The notes under the pieces are model-generated. The model was not told where the DNA came from. It ran no database searches and was given only the letters and a program-made list of their open reading frames with translations. The translations under genes were made by a program, and so were the position numbers. Below, piece after piece: positions 40,900-52,176 of a stretch of DNA of 60,000 nucleotides (position 1 is its first letter; every line of letters starts with the position of its first letter). Origin of the DNA: Cryptomeria japonica (lineage: Eukaryota; Streptophyta; Pinopsida; Cupressales; Cupressaceae); contig NC_081406.1 of NCBI RefSeq assembly GCF_030272615.1, positions 190,771,891 through 190,831,890 of the forward strand. The letters run 5' to 3'.

Positions 40900-41981
40900 C
40901 TATTCTACCAGTTGAGAAGTAGGTGCCGGTTGATCTTCTGTTATAGCAACAAAAACCCATCCATTGTCTGCCAGATCCTCATCAGAATCATCAGTCACTC
41001 CTTCATCAGCAATGTAACAAGATTTGTCTTTATTCTTCTTAAATCTGTATCTTTGATATTTAGGGTTAGGCTTGTATGTTTTTCTAGCTTCTTCTCTTAG
41101 CCTAGCATGTCTATCAGGGCATCTTGAAGCCATATGACCAATCTTATTGCAGTTAGAACATTTAAAGGGTGCTTTACCTTCATACTTACTTCCAACTGGA
41201 CCTTTAGGCATTTTCCTTGCAAATGGTGCTTCAAGTTCTTCAAGTTCTTCATTTTCTTTCCTGCTTTCTTCAAGTTCTCTCGCATAAAAGGCTTTCCAAT
41301 CAGATTTGTCAAATGATGGTGCAGATGATGTTGATGCTTTAAAGGCTAAATCTGTCTTTATAGTAGCAATAGGACCAAATTCTTCAATTTCAAAAGCTGA
41401 AAGTTTTCCAATCAATGTATCCCTAGTTACTAATGTATTAGGCATTGTTCTTAACTCATTTATAGGAGTAACTTTCATTTATATGCCGGTGGAAATCCTC
41501 TTAAAACTTTTGAAACAATTTCATCTTCACTTAAGGTTCCTCCACAACATTTAATACCCAAAACAATTTCATTGACTCTTTCCATAAAAGTAGAAATCCT
41601 TTCATCTTCTTCCATTTTCAGATGTTCATACCTAACCCGGAAGCTTTCAAGTTTTGCAATTTTGACTATGGAGTCTCCTTCATTCCGTGTTTCCAAATGA
41701 TCCCAAATAGCTTTAGTAGTAGACCTATCTAATAGTCTCATGATTTGCTGATCAGATAATGTGCTCAAAAGTGATACTCTTGCTTTGCAATCATTTTCTT
41801 CATCTTTAGTTAAGTTAGGTGGATTGGGCTAACTCTTAGTAGGAGCAGTATAACCATTCTTTGTAACATCCCAAATGTCATTTCCAATGCAATTTAGATG
41901 TGTCTCCATTCTGATCTTCCATATGCCATAGTTGGCTCCATCAAGTTTAGGACTGTCCTTCTTGAAATAGTTAGTAGGCAT
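40900..41981 (-). pseudogene. Element I gag
   Basis: ATG at 41981, opening MPTNYFKKDSPKLDGANYGI, with a TAG at about 41832 (KS-PNPP). The UBN2 region continues with LLSTLSDQQIMRLL, AIWDHLETRNEGDSIVKIAK, YEHLKMEEDERISTFMERVN and VLRGFPPAYK. A 1-bp loss near 41478 shifts the frame to MKVTPINELRTMPNTLVTRD and DTLIGKLSAFEIEEFG. An intact knuckle CSNCNKIGHMASRC lies near 41150 and the DEGVTDDSDED acidic motif near 41005. The zinc knuckle is undamaged, unlike those of A and C. Confidence 0.88.
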
Positions 41982-42024
41982 TGGATCTCCTCAAGCTGTT
42001 AAACTTCTGCAAAAAGAGGACTAG

Positions 42025-42036
42025 GCTCTAATACCA
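42025..42036 (-). promoter_or_regulatory. Element I primer-binding site
   Basis: TGGTATTAGAGC on the minus strand, 2 bp from the LTR; one C-to-T change from the consensus TGGTATCAGAGC. Confidence 0.87.
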
Positions 42037-42038
42037 AT

Positions 42039-43101
42039 TGTTAGGTCCCGGAGACAACTGAGAGGGGGGGGGGGTGAATCAGTTGTCTAATAAATTTAAA
42101 CCAAAAACAACTTAATCAACTTTCTGCTTAATATCGGTGGAACAATCTTTTATACTGGTGGACAGTTTTATCAGATAATTGCAATACCGATAAAGATTAA
42201 TGTATGAAACAAAAAGACAAATTCATCCACAACACATAACACCAATATTTGTATGTGGAAACCCTATAAGGGGAAAAACCACGATGGGAAACCTTACCCA
42301 CAATCAAATGATACTATTGTAGATAGTAAGTGTATACAAATGGGGTCTACACATGCAGAAAGGCCAAGCGCCTAGAGCTCACTACACAGACACAAAATGG
42401 GAGTCACACTGAGTACAATTGGATGGTTAAATCCAATAAGAATGTACTACTCAAAATAGCATCTTCATATGCTGGATTCAATATCGGTGTAGTTCTGATT
42501 GTCTTCACAAAAACCCTCCTTCAACCTTCAAATGATGTTTGTGTGTATAGCTCTGCTTATTCTCGCATATACCTTCACACAATCCTTTTCGCATTCCACA
42601 TCCGATCTTACAAATAAGATCTTACATTTATACCATAACCTAGGACCAATTTTAGTAGGTTGGCTCTACAAGATTTATTACAATAAAATCATTTTACAAG
42701 CAAAACAATATCTGATGCAATAACCAATTCAACATGTCGGCTGAATGCATTTACAACAACAATAAGTCATCTCCATAGCGTGCCATGCTGATCTGGAAAT
42801 GATAAACCTACCGGTGTAACTTGGACCTATTTGCCGGTAACAACAAATATGTAAATATGAATATACCAATTAACAAAACTCCAAGACAAGGTGTCCACAT
42901 GATGTCTTCGACATAGCCAAGTGTTTTCCATATCATTCCAAGTGTCAGTGATCATTATATCCTATGGGTGTACCAAATACTAGTGACTGTGCATAAGTCA
43001 CTTGCTTGCCGGTGAATGTTGTTGATTCTCCAAAGTGTCAGAGTTGATAAGTGTTTAGTAGGTGTTGACATCAATGACAAAACCATACCAAAATACCAAC
43101 A
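42039..43101 (-). repeat. Element I 5' LTR (1063 bp)
   Basis: TGTTAGGTCCCGGAGACAAC ... AAATACCAACA. Same length as its partner; the differences I see are mostly transitions. The poly-G run is longer (42066-42074, 9 or more G) than in the 3' copy, which has a C in it. Confidence 0.92.
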
Positions 43102-43784
43102 ATCTCCTACCAAAGACGGACGTTGGCAATTTATCTACCCCTATTGGTAAGCTTGGACAGTTGGTTGTTGGTGCTACTAACCAACTGAAATCACTCTAAG
43201 AGGTAGCACATGGATTATTTGAAAAAGGTTACAAAAAGAAAAGGGGAGAGAAATTAATGTCAGACATTGATAAAGGCAAGATTTATTTATCTGTGAATAA
43301 AGATCTTTTGAGAACCATTGTTGAAACTGGAGGTAAACTTTTGGCCTATACATCTAAAGTTTCATTTTTCTATTCTGATTTGAAGAAGAGGAGAGTAGAT
43401 ATAGAAAAGGAACTGGAGAGGATAAGTAATGGTTATATTCTAGTATAGGATTCAGCTTTAGATTTTGGCAAATTGGTTGATGCTTTGCAACATTTGTTAG
43501 ATGTTTATGATTTTGAACAGGTTAAGTGAATCAGATCCTTGAAAGAATTGAAGAGCCAGTTGATTCCAAAAGTTGAAATCCTTCAAAGGGCATACAAGGA
43601 TTCAAAATCGGTTTTGGCTACCCCGGAGATGAGCACAGTGGATGCAATGGAAGAATTTGCTGCACAAATTATGACAACTATTGAGATTACTGAAACACTA
43701 TTAGAAATATGGGATAATGATTTTGCACAGATGAAGATTACTTTCAGTGACTTTTTCTTAAGAATTTCAGTGAACACACCTTGA
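43102..43784 (+). pseudogene. Element F ORF2, C-terminal coiled-coil piece
   Basis: After element I the ORF2 frame resumes with LPKTDVGNLSTPIGKLGQLV, a stop near 43200, then LMSDIDKGKIYLSVNKDLLR, FFYSDLKKRRVDIEKELERI, two more breaks (about 43449 and 43529), LKSQLIPKVEILQRAYKDSK and EITETLLEIWDNDFAQMKIT, ending with TGA at 43782-43784. The helix-rich pattern and the LKSQL-PKVE-L motif correspond to LRSKLSPRLDYL in B and LRGLVSPRLNSL in G. Confidence 0.7.
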
Positions 43785-43870
43785 AAAACTCTTATATTTA
43801 TGTATACGCAATTTTTGATGCAAATTTTGATGTAATATATATGTATTTTACTTTTCAATTTGGCATTATT

Positions 43871-44009
43871 GTCAAAGGGGGAGTAGAAATATGTATGTGA
43901 TGTGAAAATTTTGTATGTACTATTAAGGGGGAGTTTGTACATTTTTTTTTAAAGCACATTTAGGTGTAAATTTTTTCTAAGTGTTGCCATCAATGCCAAA
44001 GGGGGAGAT
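43871..44009 (+). promoter_or_regulatory. Element F polypurine-tract cluster
   Basis: Tracts CAAAGGGGGAG (43873-43883), TAAGGGGGAG (43924-43933) and CCAAAGGGGGAGAT (43996-44009). The last adjoins the 3' LTR. All follow the ORF2 stop within 230 bp, as in B and G. Confidence 0.82.
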
Positions 44010-45162
44010 TGTTGGCTTGATGATGATTTTTGTAATGGATGACTTTATGTGTTGTCATTGATGGTACATACACACACACACACATATGTTCATATTGTCA
44101 TAGTCATGTTAGTTAAGTCAAACCGGTACTACTCCTAAGTCTTCATATTGCAAACTAGTATCATATGTATAAAGAAGTCTAACCGGTATGAAGGTGTCTA
44201 ACTAGTATATGGAGTAATGACAATTGGTTTTGGTCAATTCTATTGACACCAGTTTCAAGATACAGTGGAGAGAGGCAAGGATGTGAATGGAGGACAATCG
44301 GTACATGAGTTGAAAATGGTTAACACTCAACCAATATTGGTATTCAAACCGGTTTTCACTAATTGTGTGATGAGTTATCACCGATCGTAATGAGTTATCT
44401 CTAACCGACATTTTTGGTGATGATTTGTGATGTGTTATGAAAGATTGTCCAGATACACTGAACCTAGAAAATTGAGATGAGGTTCTTGAGCCGACATGAA
44501 ATCTAATATCTATAAAAAGACATTGTGATGAGCTATTTATATATGCAATATACAAGTGATGTTATGAGTTAGAGTTGATGCGATTTATTGAAGGACTTGC
44601 AGAGTATGTTGGTTATGCAGTATTGAGTGAGCAGAAGAGGATCTATACAAGCAAGATGTGTTATCTCTAGATCATACCACCTATTGTTTTCTAATCACTA
44701 CAATAATTAAATCCCCTAGTCGGGTAATCTCTAAAAAGCTTCATTGTACAAATCCTCTAACCAGGTGATCCATTAGTTTGGATTTGAAATCCTCTATCAA
44801 GGTTACTCCTAATAGGGCATTACCTTTAACAAGGTATAGCTCCTAACAAGGCTTTGGGATCTTTAACAGGATTTGCTCCTAGCAGAGCACTTTGTAGACC
44901 TTAACTGGTCAGTTACCTATTTCTGTACGTAGTTAACTTGTGAGTCCCATCTCACCGTGGTTTTTCTTAGTTGGTTTTTCCATGTATAAACAATTGTGTT
45001 ATGGTGAATGTTTTACTTGTTGTGAATGCTTTTATAACACTTTGGATTGCATGCAAAGCCTTAAGTAAACTGGTTAATTATTTTTACCGATATGGGTTTA
45101 AAGTTTTATTTTTTTTGTTATCATTGATTCACCCCCCCTCTCAGTGCTTTATAAGTCTATCA
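44010..45162 (+). repeat. Element F 3' LTR (1153 bp)
   Basis: TGTTGGCTTGATGATG ... AAGTCTATCA, colinear with 29896-31049. CA repeat at 44068-44083, TATA-like TATAAAAAGA at 44511-44520, conserved block at 44939-44985, C-rich tract CACCCCCCCTCTCAG at 45131-45145. Confidence 0.88.
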
Positions 45163-46473
45163 AAACATTCCATTGAGTTATTTTATAGCTAGGGGTTTTT
45201 GAAAATTCGTTGGATAACTAGGGGGGTTTTGAAAGGCCTTTTTAATTGCAAGGAACCTTTCAAGGGTTATCCAATTCTCCCCCTTCACCATCAAATGACA
45301 ATGAGGCAGTAGAAGAGGGGACATGAGTGATAAGAGCACGAGGTGGATGATTCAGATGCAAAATTGTGTTGATTTTGAGAAATTATGAAAGTTGTGAACC
45401 CCCTCTGATTAGAATAATGTTCTTTCAGCCCCTCTTTCCACTTGAATGGCTTCCAGTCTAGAAGTATGAGCTCCTCCTTTATTTTTGGGGATGCTCCACT
45501 TCTTTTGATATGGAACTCCTCTTCAAGGGTGTAGAATTCCTCTTCTAGTTGGATGGTACGAATCACACCTCCACTAAGACATCTGCAATGTGATGGTGGC
45601 ACAACTCAAAATGGTTTATTCACATCAACAAATATTCTCCACCAAAATAATTTTGGATGCACATGGTCTTTTTGTCTTGTTTGTACATATAGGAATTTCC
45701 TTTCTCCATGTATGGTTGAATGACGTGTCAAAAGGGGGGATAGCCAAATGTAAACAACATGTAGCTTGTGCATTCCTTGTTTTCTATAAAAGGAATACCA
45801 GGGCTGTAATTCGGGTTTCTAAGATTTTTTCATCTTTAGGGTGGGTAATCGTAATCCTCTATTAATTTATGGTTTTGGAATAGCACTACAGAGAAAAGAG
45901 ACATTACTCATACATTCTAAACATCAATTAGCAATGAAATAATATTTCCAGTTATTACATATTCCTATCTCCTGTGTGTTTTTTTGAATTTATGTAGGCT
46001 AATATATTAAGGATGTATAGGTTTACTATGATATTTTCTACCATCGTGTAAATTTTCTTATGAGTATCCTTCAAGGAAGGAGTTAAATTCTATGTGCAAG
46101 TTGCAATGAATTTATCGAAAGTTTATAGGATTAATAAGAATGGGAGTGTAGTAGATTAATGGAATCTTGTTAATGTTAGGCATTAACATAATATAGGTTC
46201 CCTAATTTGAATTGTTTTACAAGAGTGGGTGTGTTTCAATTTATTTTTGGTGTGACTCTATTCCCAAACATAGGCACTAGACCATGGTTTATCCTAGAGG
46301 TATCTCAGGGTCTTTTCAATTAATCAAAACCCTTTTTCTCCCTCCTTTCTCTCTTAATAAGAAAGGGGTTGTGTTTTAAATGCATGCTTGATGTTCCCTT
46401 GCATCCTTGAGCACTGTATGTGTCAATTTCTTAGTTGAATTTAATGGTAATGGGATTGGGGATATGTGTAAGT
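45163..46473. other. Unidentified intergenic sequence
   Basis: No domain, RNA gene or repeat pair recognised. Part of it, from perhaps 46300 onward, may be the LTR of the Ty3-type element K that follows, since K's primer site lies at 46780; the LTR start could not be placed. Confidence 0.4.

Positions 46474-46500
<27 letters not shown>
46474..46500. repeat. (TA)13 microsatellite
   Basis: Uninterrupted TA dinucleotides, followed by AAAGGATCC. It may serve as or overlap the TATA region of the putative K LTR, but it is as likely a simple repeat. Confidence 0.9.
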
Positions 46501-46504
<4 letters not shown>

Positions 46505-46779
46505 GATCCCCTACACTACTGAGAAGTATCTACCATATTGTTGAACTATAAAGTAATGAATCATTGGATATAATTAAATGTTTTTATCTTGAATGGGAAT
46601 ACCCTCCTAAGTTAGGTAGAGCTCAAAGTGAAGAAGGCTTAGAAAAGGAATTGTCTTTGTTGTATTTTCTTGTCCTTGTCCTGTTGATAGCTCAAACCAA
46701 TGTTTAAGGTCCTTTCTCTGACACAAAGCATAGTGAAGTCCTTAGGGTTAAGGGGAGCAAGAAAAATGACCAACAAAAA

Positions 46780-46797
46780 TGGAGACTCTGTTGGGGA
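46780..46797 (+). promoter_or_regulatory. Putative primer-binding site of Ty3-type element K
   Basis: TGGAGACTCTGTTGGGGA lies 4 bp after a CCAACA that could end an LTR (46770-46775). It resembles the TGGCGACTCTGCTGGGG-type segment that I associate with Tat/Ogre Ty3-type elements, and it lies upstream of a Ty3-type gag. The assignment rests on motif memory and position. Confidence 0.45.
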
Positions 46798-47386
46798 AAA
46801 ATGACATAAAGTCTCTAGTGACAATTTGCTAAATCCATTGAAAAAGAGTCCAAAAGTTGAAAAATCTGAAATTCATTTCAGATCAAAAGTTTTCAACCTG
46901 GAAAAAGATTTTATTGTAGCAAAATTGAAGAAATATTGTGTGACTTTGCTGATTGTGAGAAACCCAAAATGAAGATGTGATTTGAATAGCTCCAACTACT
47001 TGGATTTTTTCTTCTATTAGGGAGGTGGTGACTCTGATTGAATAACCTCATGGAGATGTAAGGGATGCTACAAATCAACCAAGTGCTTAGTCAAGAAAGA
47101 AGATAAACAACAGCTGCAATATTCCAAGTATTCTTTAAAATTTATATGAAGATGTAAAATGTTACCTTCAAGTGAATTAAGCATAAAGTTAGGGAAAGAA
47201 TAAATGTCATTAGTAATACTTCTCAATTATCATTTGTGTTTTTTGTATGAAGAAGTATGTATGCTCTGTAGATCTATGCTCTTGAATGAGGTTTCAAGGT
47301 CTTGTCGTAATAGGTCATGCTTTATATATCATGCGATTTTAAGGCCTCTTGACTGTGTGAAAAAAATGTAAGAGCGTTAGTCCAGA

Positions 47387-48204
47387 ATGTTTCAGTGCAT
47401 GTATTCCAACATAGTTCCATGTGCACCCATGGTTTGTAATCAAAATCCATTATTTGATTTAAAAAGAGATTTCAAAGTGGAAAGATATAAGCCCCTAAAT
47501 TTTAGTGGTATCTATGGTTTTCCAAACATCATACCATCTAGAATTAGAGATAAGATACCCAAGTTTAATGGACAAAAGAATGAATCAACAGACAACAACC
47601 TTCAAATATTCAATGCCCTAATGGATGATTATGAAATTGATCATGATGATGTGATCATTAGATTATTTGTGCAATCCCTAAAGGATGATTCTAGGGAATG
47701 GTTTACAAGTTTTCCATCAGCATCAATTAGCACTTGGAATGAGTTTAAAGTTGTCTTCAATAATCAATTTGTTGAAAGAATATGTGAGTTCTTAGTTATT
47801 AGTTAGTTAATGGATATTCATATCAAGAACAATGAGTTGGATCCCGAGTTTAACCTCAGATTCATGAAGGCATTGAAGAAGATACTTGAGAGTTGCATAC
47901 CTTAGGATGCAATAGCGTTAGTGGTATATCTGGGTGCATTTGATGAAAATATGAGTTACAGTTTGAGAAATGAGAACCCAGAAGATTTGCATGAAGCCTT
48001 TTAGATTTCCATGAACATTGAAAAGGTCTCAAAGTATGGAATGAGCATAAGATTAAAGTCTAGTAAGAGAGTCTTGAGAGAAAGTGAAAAGTGTGTGCCA
48101 AATAATGACAATGGTGTTTTTAGTATGGCCAACTTGTCACCCCAAGGTGTATCTCATCTGAGAATATTGTTGATATTCCCTCAAATTTCATTCAAGCAAT
48201 ACTA
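47387..48204 (+). pseudogene. Element K gag (Ty3/gypsy-type), broken
   Basis: From about 47560 the frame reads IPKFNGQKNESTDNNLQIF, VIIRLFVQSLKDDSREWFTS and STWNEFKVVFNNQFVER, the core of the Retrotrans_gag domain of Ty3-type elements. After a stop at 47806 it continues NNELDPEFNLRFMKALKKIL, LVVYLGAFDENMSYSLRNEN and EDLHEAF-ISMNIEKVSKYG, also typical of that domain, with two more stops. No protease or RT follows within the window. It is structurally unlike the copia gags elsewhere in this window. Confidence 0.68.
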
Positions 48205-49195
48205 AATGATGGAATAAATAGAACTAAAGCATGTATGTTTGAATAAAAATTATTCCTCATATTCAAGTATCAAATGCATGTGAGCAACCTTCAAATCAAG
48301 TTGAGTTTCAGATCATTGATCAGTAGCATGAGAGGATTCTTGACTCACTAACATATTTCCAGGTATTAATTGATAACATAACAAATGGGATTGTGAAAAA
48401 TAGAGAAGTCACACCAATAGTAGTTCATTTGCAACCATGTGGTGTGCCTTCATTGCATGGCATGATGGAGAGTGTTTTTTATCCTAGTGTCCATTATCAT
48501 TCATCTAATATGGAATTGTTTGCAATATCTAACTCTAATGGTGATTCTTATAATGTTCAAGAGGAAATAAATGATACTCAATCCTTATTTTCTGTCCCTA
48601 TTTGTGGAGATCAGGAGTCAATGCCAATCTTTATGGAAAGTTTTAGTACTTTGGAGGATTCATCTGACATTCATGTTTTAGACTTGCATGGAGATGACGC
48701 TAATATAAGAATGTTTGGCAATGAATAATCAATAGTGGTTGATCCAAATGAATATTATGCTAATCATATCAATTAGAAATCTATGTCATTATCCATGGGA
48801 TATCACAATAATTTTGAGAAATTTAAGATCCCGAGTTTTCAAATTTATATAAGCCAACTTATGGAAGTCCTCATTAAGAAATACCTTATGAGTTGGGAGA
48901 GAAATTTGATTACATGTTGGAATCATGTATGGAGATGTTCATATATGATATGAACATTGATGATATAGCTATGAGTTCTGATAAAAAATATGTAAGTGTT
49001 GCTAACCATGAGGAGTTGATGTCTAGTCAGGTGAAGACTAATGATACTAATAGAGTTGCTTGTAGTAGAGGTTCACACCAAGAAGAATATTGTGATAAAG
49101 ACATATGTAATGGGCCACTTTTAGAATTATTTGAGCCATCCTATGAATTTATGAATGTGGTGATAAATTCTAATGGGAAAATTGAGAAAACACGA
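48205..49195 (+). other. Post-gag remnant of element K, function unknown
   Basis: Two open stretches (48393-48728 with HLQPCGVPSLHGMMESVFYP; 48893-49195 with MLESCMEMFIYDMNIDDIAM) lie in the gag direction but show no recognisable protease, RT or integrase motif. They may be a degenerate gag extension. The second runs into the LTR fragment J, so its last 50 codons are not gene sequence. Confidence 0.35.
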
Positions 49196-49685
49196 ATGAT
49201 GCAAATATATAAAAGATACATGCACACAAGAGAAAACCACATAACCCAAATTATACGAGGAAAACCCACTGTGGGAAAAAACCTCAGTGAGAATAGTTAT
49301 CGGAGACTACTGCTCCAATCTAGCCTCACAATGAAAAACTGATTACAATATGTTTATGGGAACCAACCCAAAGGAGCACCAACCCCTGAAATTTTGAGCT
49401 CCTACTCAAGGAGAACCTACCCCTGTTTTGAGCACCCACTCGGAGATTTACAATGATTCAACAAGATTACTTAATACAATGAGAAACCTTGTTACAAATG
49501 AGTTTTGCAACACCTTGAACTCTAATGTACATACATACACTAGTGCTCCCTTATACTGCTCCTTCAATGATTCTCTACTACCTTCTGATCTCTACAACTT
49601 ATTTCAGTCCTCTGCTCAATGTGTTCTTTTATCTTTCTGACAACTTCTTCTTATGTGCATCCCTCTCTTTCACACATGCAACTCT
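49196..49685 (-). repeat. LTR fragment J, interrupted by element G
   Basis: Contains the conserved LTR block in minus orientation (GAGGAAAACCCACTGTGGGA then AAAACCTCAGTGAG, 49257-49290) but lacks the poly-G/GTGAATCAG end, so the primer-site end is missing. It appears to continue after element G at 55364. The bases flanking G are ACTCT (49681-49685) and ACTTT (55364-55368). Confidence 0.5.
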
Positions 49686-50617
49686 TGTTGGTAGTTGATA
49701 CTCAATTGGTTGGTTTCACTATGTTGTCATTGATGGCAACATGGTATCTTGTTCTGGCTTCATATTTTGGTTCAATTGTGTACCAGCAGGCACTTCACAG
49801 ACTCTACATTGGCACCAGCACTGGTAGGATAGAAGGATTTCTTTGGTTACCGACAATGCTGGCCAACATGATTTAGAATATGGTTATCGGTATTGGAGGA
49901 TGACATCTCTTGGATTCGACATCGACAATTTTTTTTGATATTCATGTATTTATGCTATCTAGTCGACATGTAATTTGATATTATAATAATCTTTGTAAGT
50001 TGACATAAGGCATGATAAGTTGTATAGGGTATATAGGTTAGTTGGATTAGATCATTTTCATATAGACATGGTGATGGATATGTGGATGTAATATGATGCG
50101 AAATATATCAGAGAGATCATGTATGTGAGGATATTTATGTAAGGGTTATTCCAATAAAGGGTTTAGAGTTTCAAACTAGAACATATAGAGCTTAAACTGG
50201 AACTATATTCTGGCATAGAAGATGCCATCTTTTGTAGTTCAACACTTCTCTAGATTGTAGTCTAGATTTATATGTAGTCAGTGAGGCTCCTTTTGTGATT
50301 GAGCAGTGTGCTCTAGGCTGTATGCCTTCCTGCAAGTGCAAGCCCCTTATATTTTGTAATATCTCTTCATATGGCCAGTGGATTGATATTGTGGGTCACA
50401 AATCCCACCGTGGTTTTTCCTCTTTGGGGTTTTCCACATATAATTTTGTGTGTTATGGTTCTCATTTATGTGATTCTCTTATTGGTTGCTTTACTTCTTT
50501 CAATTTTGTATGTACCAGTATATTGGTTGGTGTATGCATGTTTTAATAAGACTAAAATTGATCAATCCAGTATAACATTGATTCACCCCTCCCTCTCAGT
50601 GTTATTGGATTCCAACA
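49686..50617 (+). repeat. Element G 5' LTR (932 bp)
   Basis: TGTTGGTAGTTGATACTC ... TTGGATTCCAACA. It holds the conserved block GTGGGTCACAAATCCCACCG, TGGTTTTTCCTCTTTGGGG and TTTTCCACAT (50393-50441) and a C-rich CACCCCTCCCTCTCAG (50584-50599). A telomere-like GGGTTTAGAGTTTC at 50159-50172 corresponds to GGGTTTAGGGTTTC in the 3' LTR. Confidence 0.9.
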
Positions 50618-50619
50618 AT

Positions 50620-50632
50620 TTGTATTAGAGCC
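50620..50632 (+). promoter_or_regulatory. Element G primer-binding site
   Basis: TTGTATTAGAGCC, 2 bp inside the LTR; two changes from TGGTATCAGAGCC (as in element B). Confidence 0.78.
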
Positions 50633-50685
50633 TTGTGCCTTGGAGGAAGTTTAATAGCTTGAGGAGGATCCTAAATCCAAAATCC

Positions 50686-51725
50686 ATGGACATGGGCTTG
50701 GAGAAGCAACCTGAGATGGCACTTGAAGATTATGATGTTGAAAGGTTGAAGAGCTTAAAGATACAAAATGAATTGAATTCTGCTAAGGAATTCATTCTTG
50801 TCCTACAAGAGAGGCTATCATTTATTCAATCTAGGAGGAAGGAACTTTTGCAAATCAGGACGATGAAGAGAAAAATGTACTTAAGGAACAATGTCATAAA
50901 TTGAGTCAGGAGAACATGGTTATGAGAAATGAAATGCAAGCTATAACTATGATAATGTCTAAAGAGATTGAGGATAGAAAGAAAAAGGAGGAAAATCTTG
51001 TTGTATCCCTGAAGAACAGATTTGAAAAATGTGTTAGGTTGGTTCATGAGAATGATATGTTGAGAACCAATTTATTACAATCGTAGGGTAATGAACAAGA
51101 GCTTGAGAAACAAATGATAATTTTGAGAGAAGATCTAACTACTCCAAGTGAGTATAAAGAAAAATTCAAGATTAGTTCAGCACAACTAGATGAGTTGTTA
51201 AAGAGACAAAGGAAAATTGGAGATTCCAGTGGACTTGGATTTGAGTAAGGACAGAGTTCCAGTACTGTTAATGAAGATCAAAACCATAAGGAACTAGTAA
51301 GAAAATTTAATGCTTATAAATTTAATGGTAGAATTTTTGTTTGCAATAGATTTGGTCACATGGCTAGGCAATGTAGAAACAGAGAAAATTAGAACCGTGA
51401 TTCTGCTCCCGATAAATGTTCTAAATGCAATAAGTATGGTCATAAGACAAAAGATTGCAAAATGAATGTTAAATGCTATTCACGTGGAAAATTTGGGCAT
51501 ATGGCTAATCAGTGCAAGTCAAGCAATTATACCGGTTTTAGCAAAGCAATTCAAAAGAACAATGCTACATGTTATGCATGTAATAAGGTTGGACATATTG
51601 TTAAATTCTATAGAAACAAAAATCCACCGGTTGGCAATGGAGGATCAAATGAGAAAGGAAAAGAAAAGGTTAGTGAAATCTGGCAAGATCATACTCAGAG
51701 ATGGGTCAGGAAGACTGAAGAATAA
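50686..51725 (+). pseudogene. Element G ORF1: coiled-coil protein with CCHC zinc knuckles
   Basis: ATG at 50686 opens MDMGLEKQPEMALEDYDVER; the ALEDYDVERLKSLK segment corresponds to ALTNYDAEKLKNIK of element B. A long helical region follows, with a frameshift near 50855 and stops near 51086 and 51247. Four knuckle positions: IFVCNRFGHMARQC, CSKCNKYGHKTKDC (complete), CYSRGKFGHMANQC (second Cys to Arg) and CYACNKVGHIVKFY (last Cys to Tyr). A Lys-rich tail ends at 51725. The same FSKAIQKNN linker between knuckles 3 and 4 occurs in B (GYGKAIQKNN), confirming common descent. Confidence 0.82.
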
Positions 51726-52176
51726 TCAGTAGATGGGAATGCACCGGTTACTTATCTGGCAAAGAAGGTGGCTCCTACATTGGTAGGTAGCTCATCCAGT
51801 AACTAAGGAAAATGCCTTAGGGTAGGAAAAATTCATGAAGATGTTGAATATGCCCCGGGAAGAGGTTCTGGAAGATGTTCCAAACATTTAAGATGTGTAT
51901 CCGGCATGGATATGTTATGTTCAAGATTTGGTATCTTTCACTAATAGTCATTAATGTCAATGAAAGATTAGGGTTTTTCTTGGAGGATAAAAGGTTGAAT
52001 TCACTTTATTTTTTATCACCTTGCACTCACAATGATTTTGGTGTGATTAAGAGTGATTTAGAGCAATCAAAGCCATTTCGGAGCAATCAGATTTCTTCTT
52101 CAGTGATTTCACCGACGATTGGAAGAGTTTGTTAAGGGTTTCACCAGAAGCGATTAATAGGTATTTATCTTTAAAA
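51726..52176 (+). promoter_or_regulatory. Element G ORF1-ORF2 spacer
   Basis: About 450 bp with stops in all frames. GAGGATAAAAGGTTGAATTC near 51982-52001 is a TATA-like word about 175 bp upstream of the ORF2 ATG. With the comparable spacers in B and F it suggests that ORF2 has its own leader. Inference only. Confidence 0.35.

Larger units (their letters stand above)
36407..43101 (-). mobile_element. Element I: full-length Ty1/copia retrotransposon inside F
   Basis: Equal-length LTRs (36407-37469 and 42039-43101, 1063 bp each) enclose gag, protease, integrase, reverse transcriptase and RNase H on the minus strand; total 6695 bp. The flanking pentamers are GTCTC (36402-36406) and ATCTC (43102-43106), a duplication with one mismatch. 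The ORF2 frame of F continues across the insertion. Coding damage is moderate: one uninterrupted 393-codon RT frame, with single stops and short deletions elsewhere. Confidence 0.93.
29896..45162 (+). mobile_element. Element F: pol-less LTR retrotransposon with ORF1 and ORF2, carrying two insertions
   Basis: LTRs of 1154 bp (29896-31049) and 1153 bp (44010-45162), primer site, polypurine tract cluster, ORF1 and ORF2 in the same order as elements B and G. Removing the retroposed insert (32931-33969) and element I (36407-43101) leaves about 7.5 kb. No pol motifs remain once element I, on the opposite strand, is set aside. Flanking pentamers are GAAAA (left) and AAACA (right), so the target duplication is not clear; it may have mutated, or the LTRs may have recombined with another copy. 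ORF2 is longer than in B and G. Confidence 0.85.

Noticed and set aside
46474-46500. Promoter TATA box
   Set aside because: A pure (TA)13 run is better described as a microsatellite; promoter use is unsupported.
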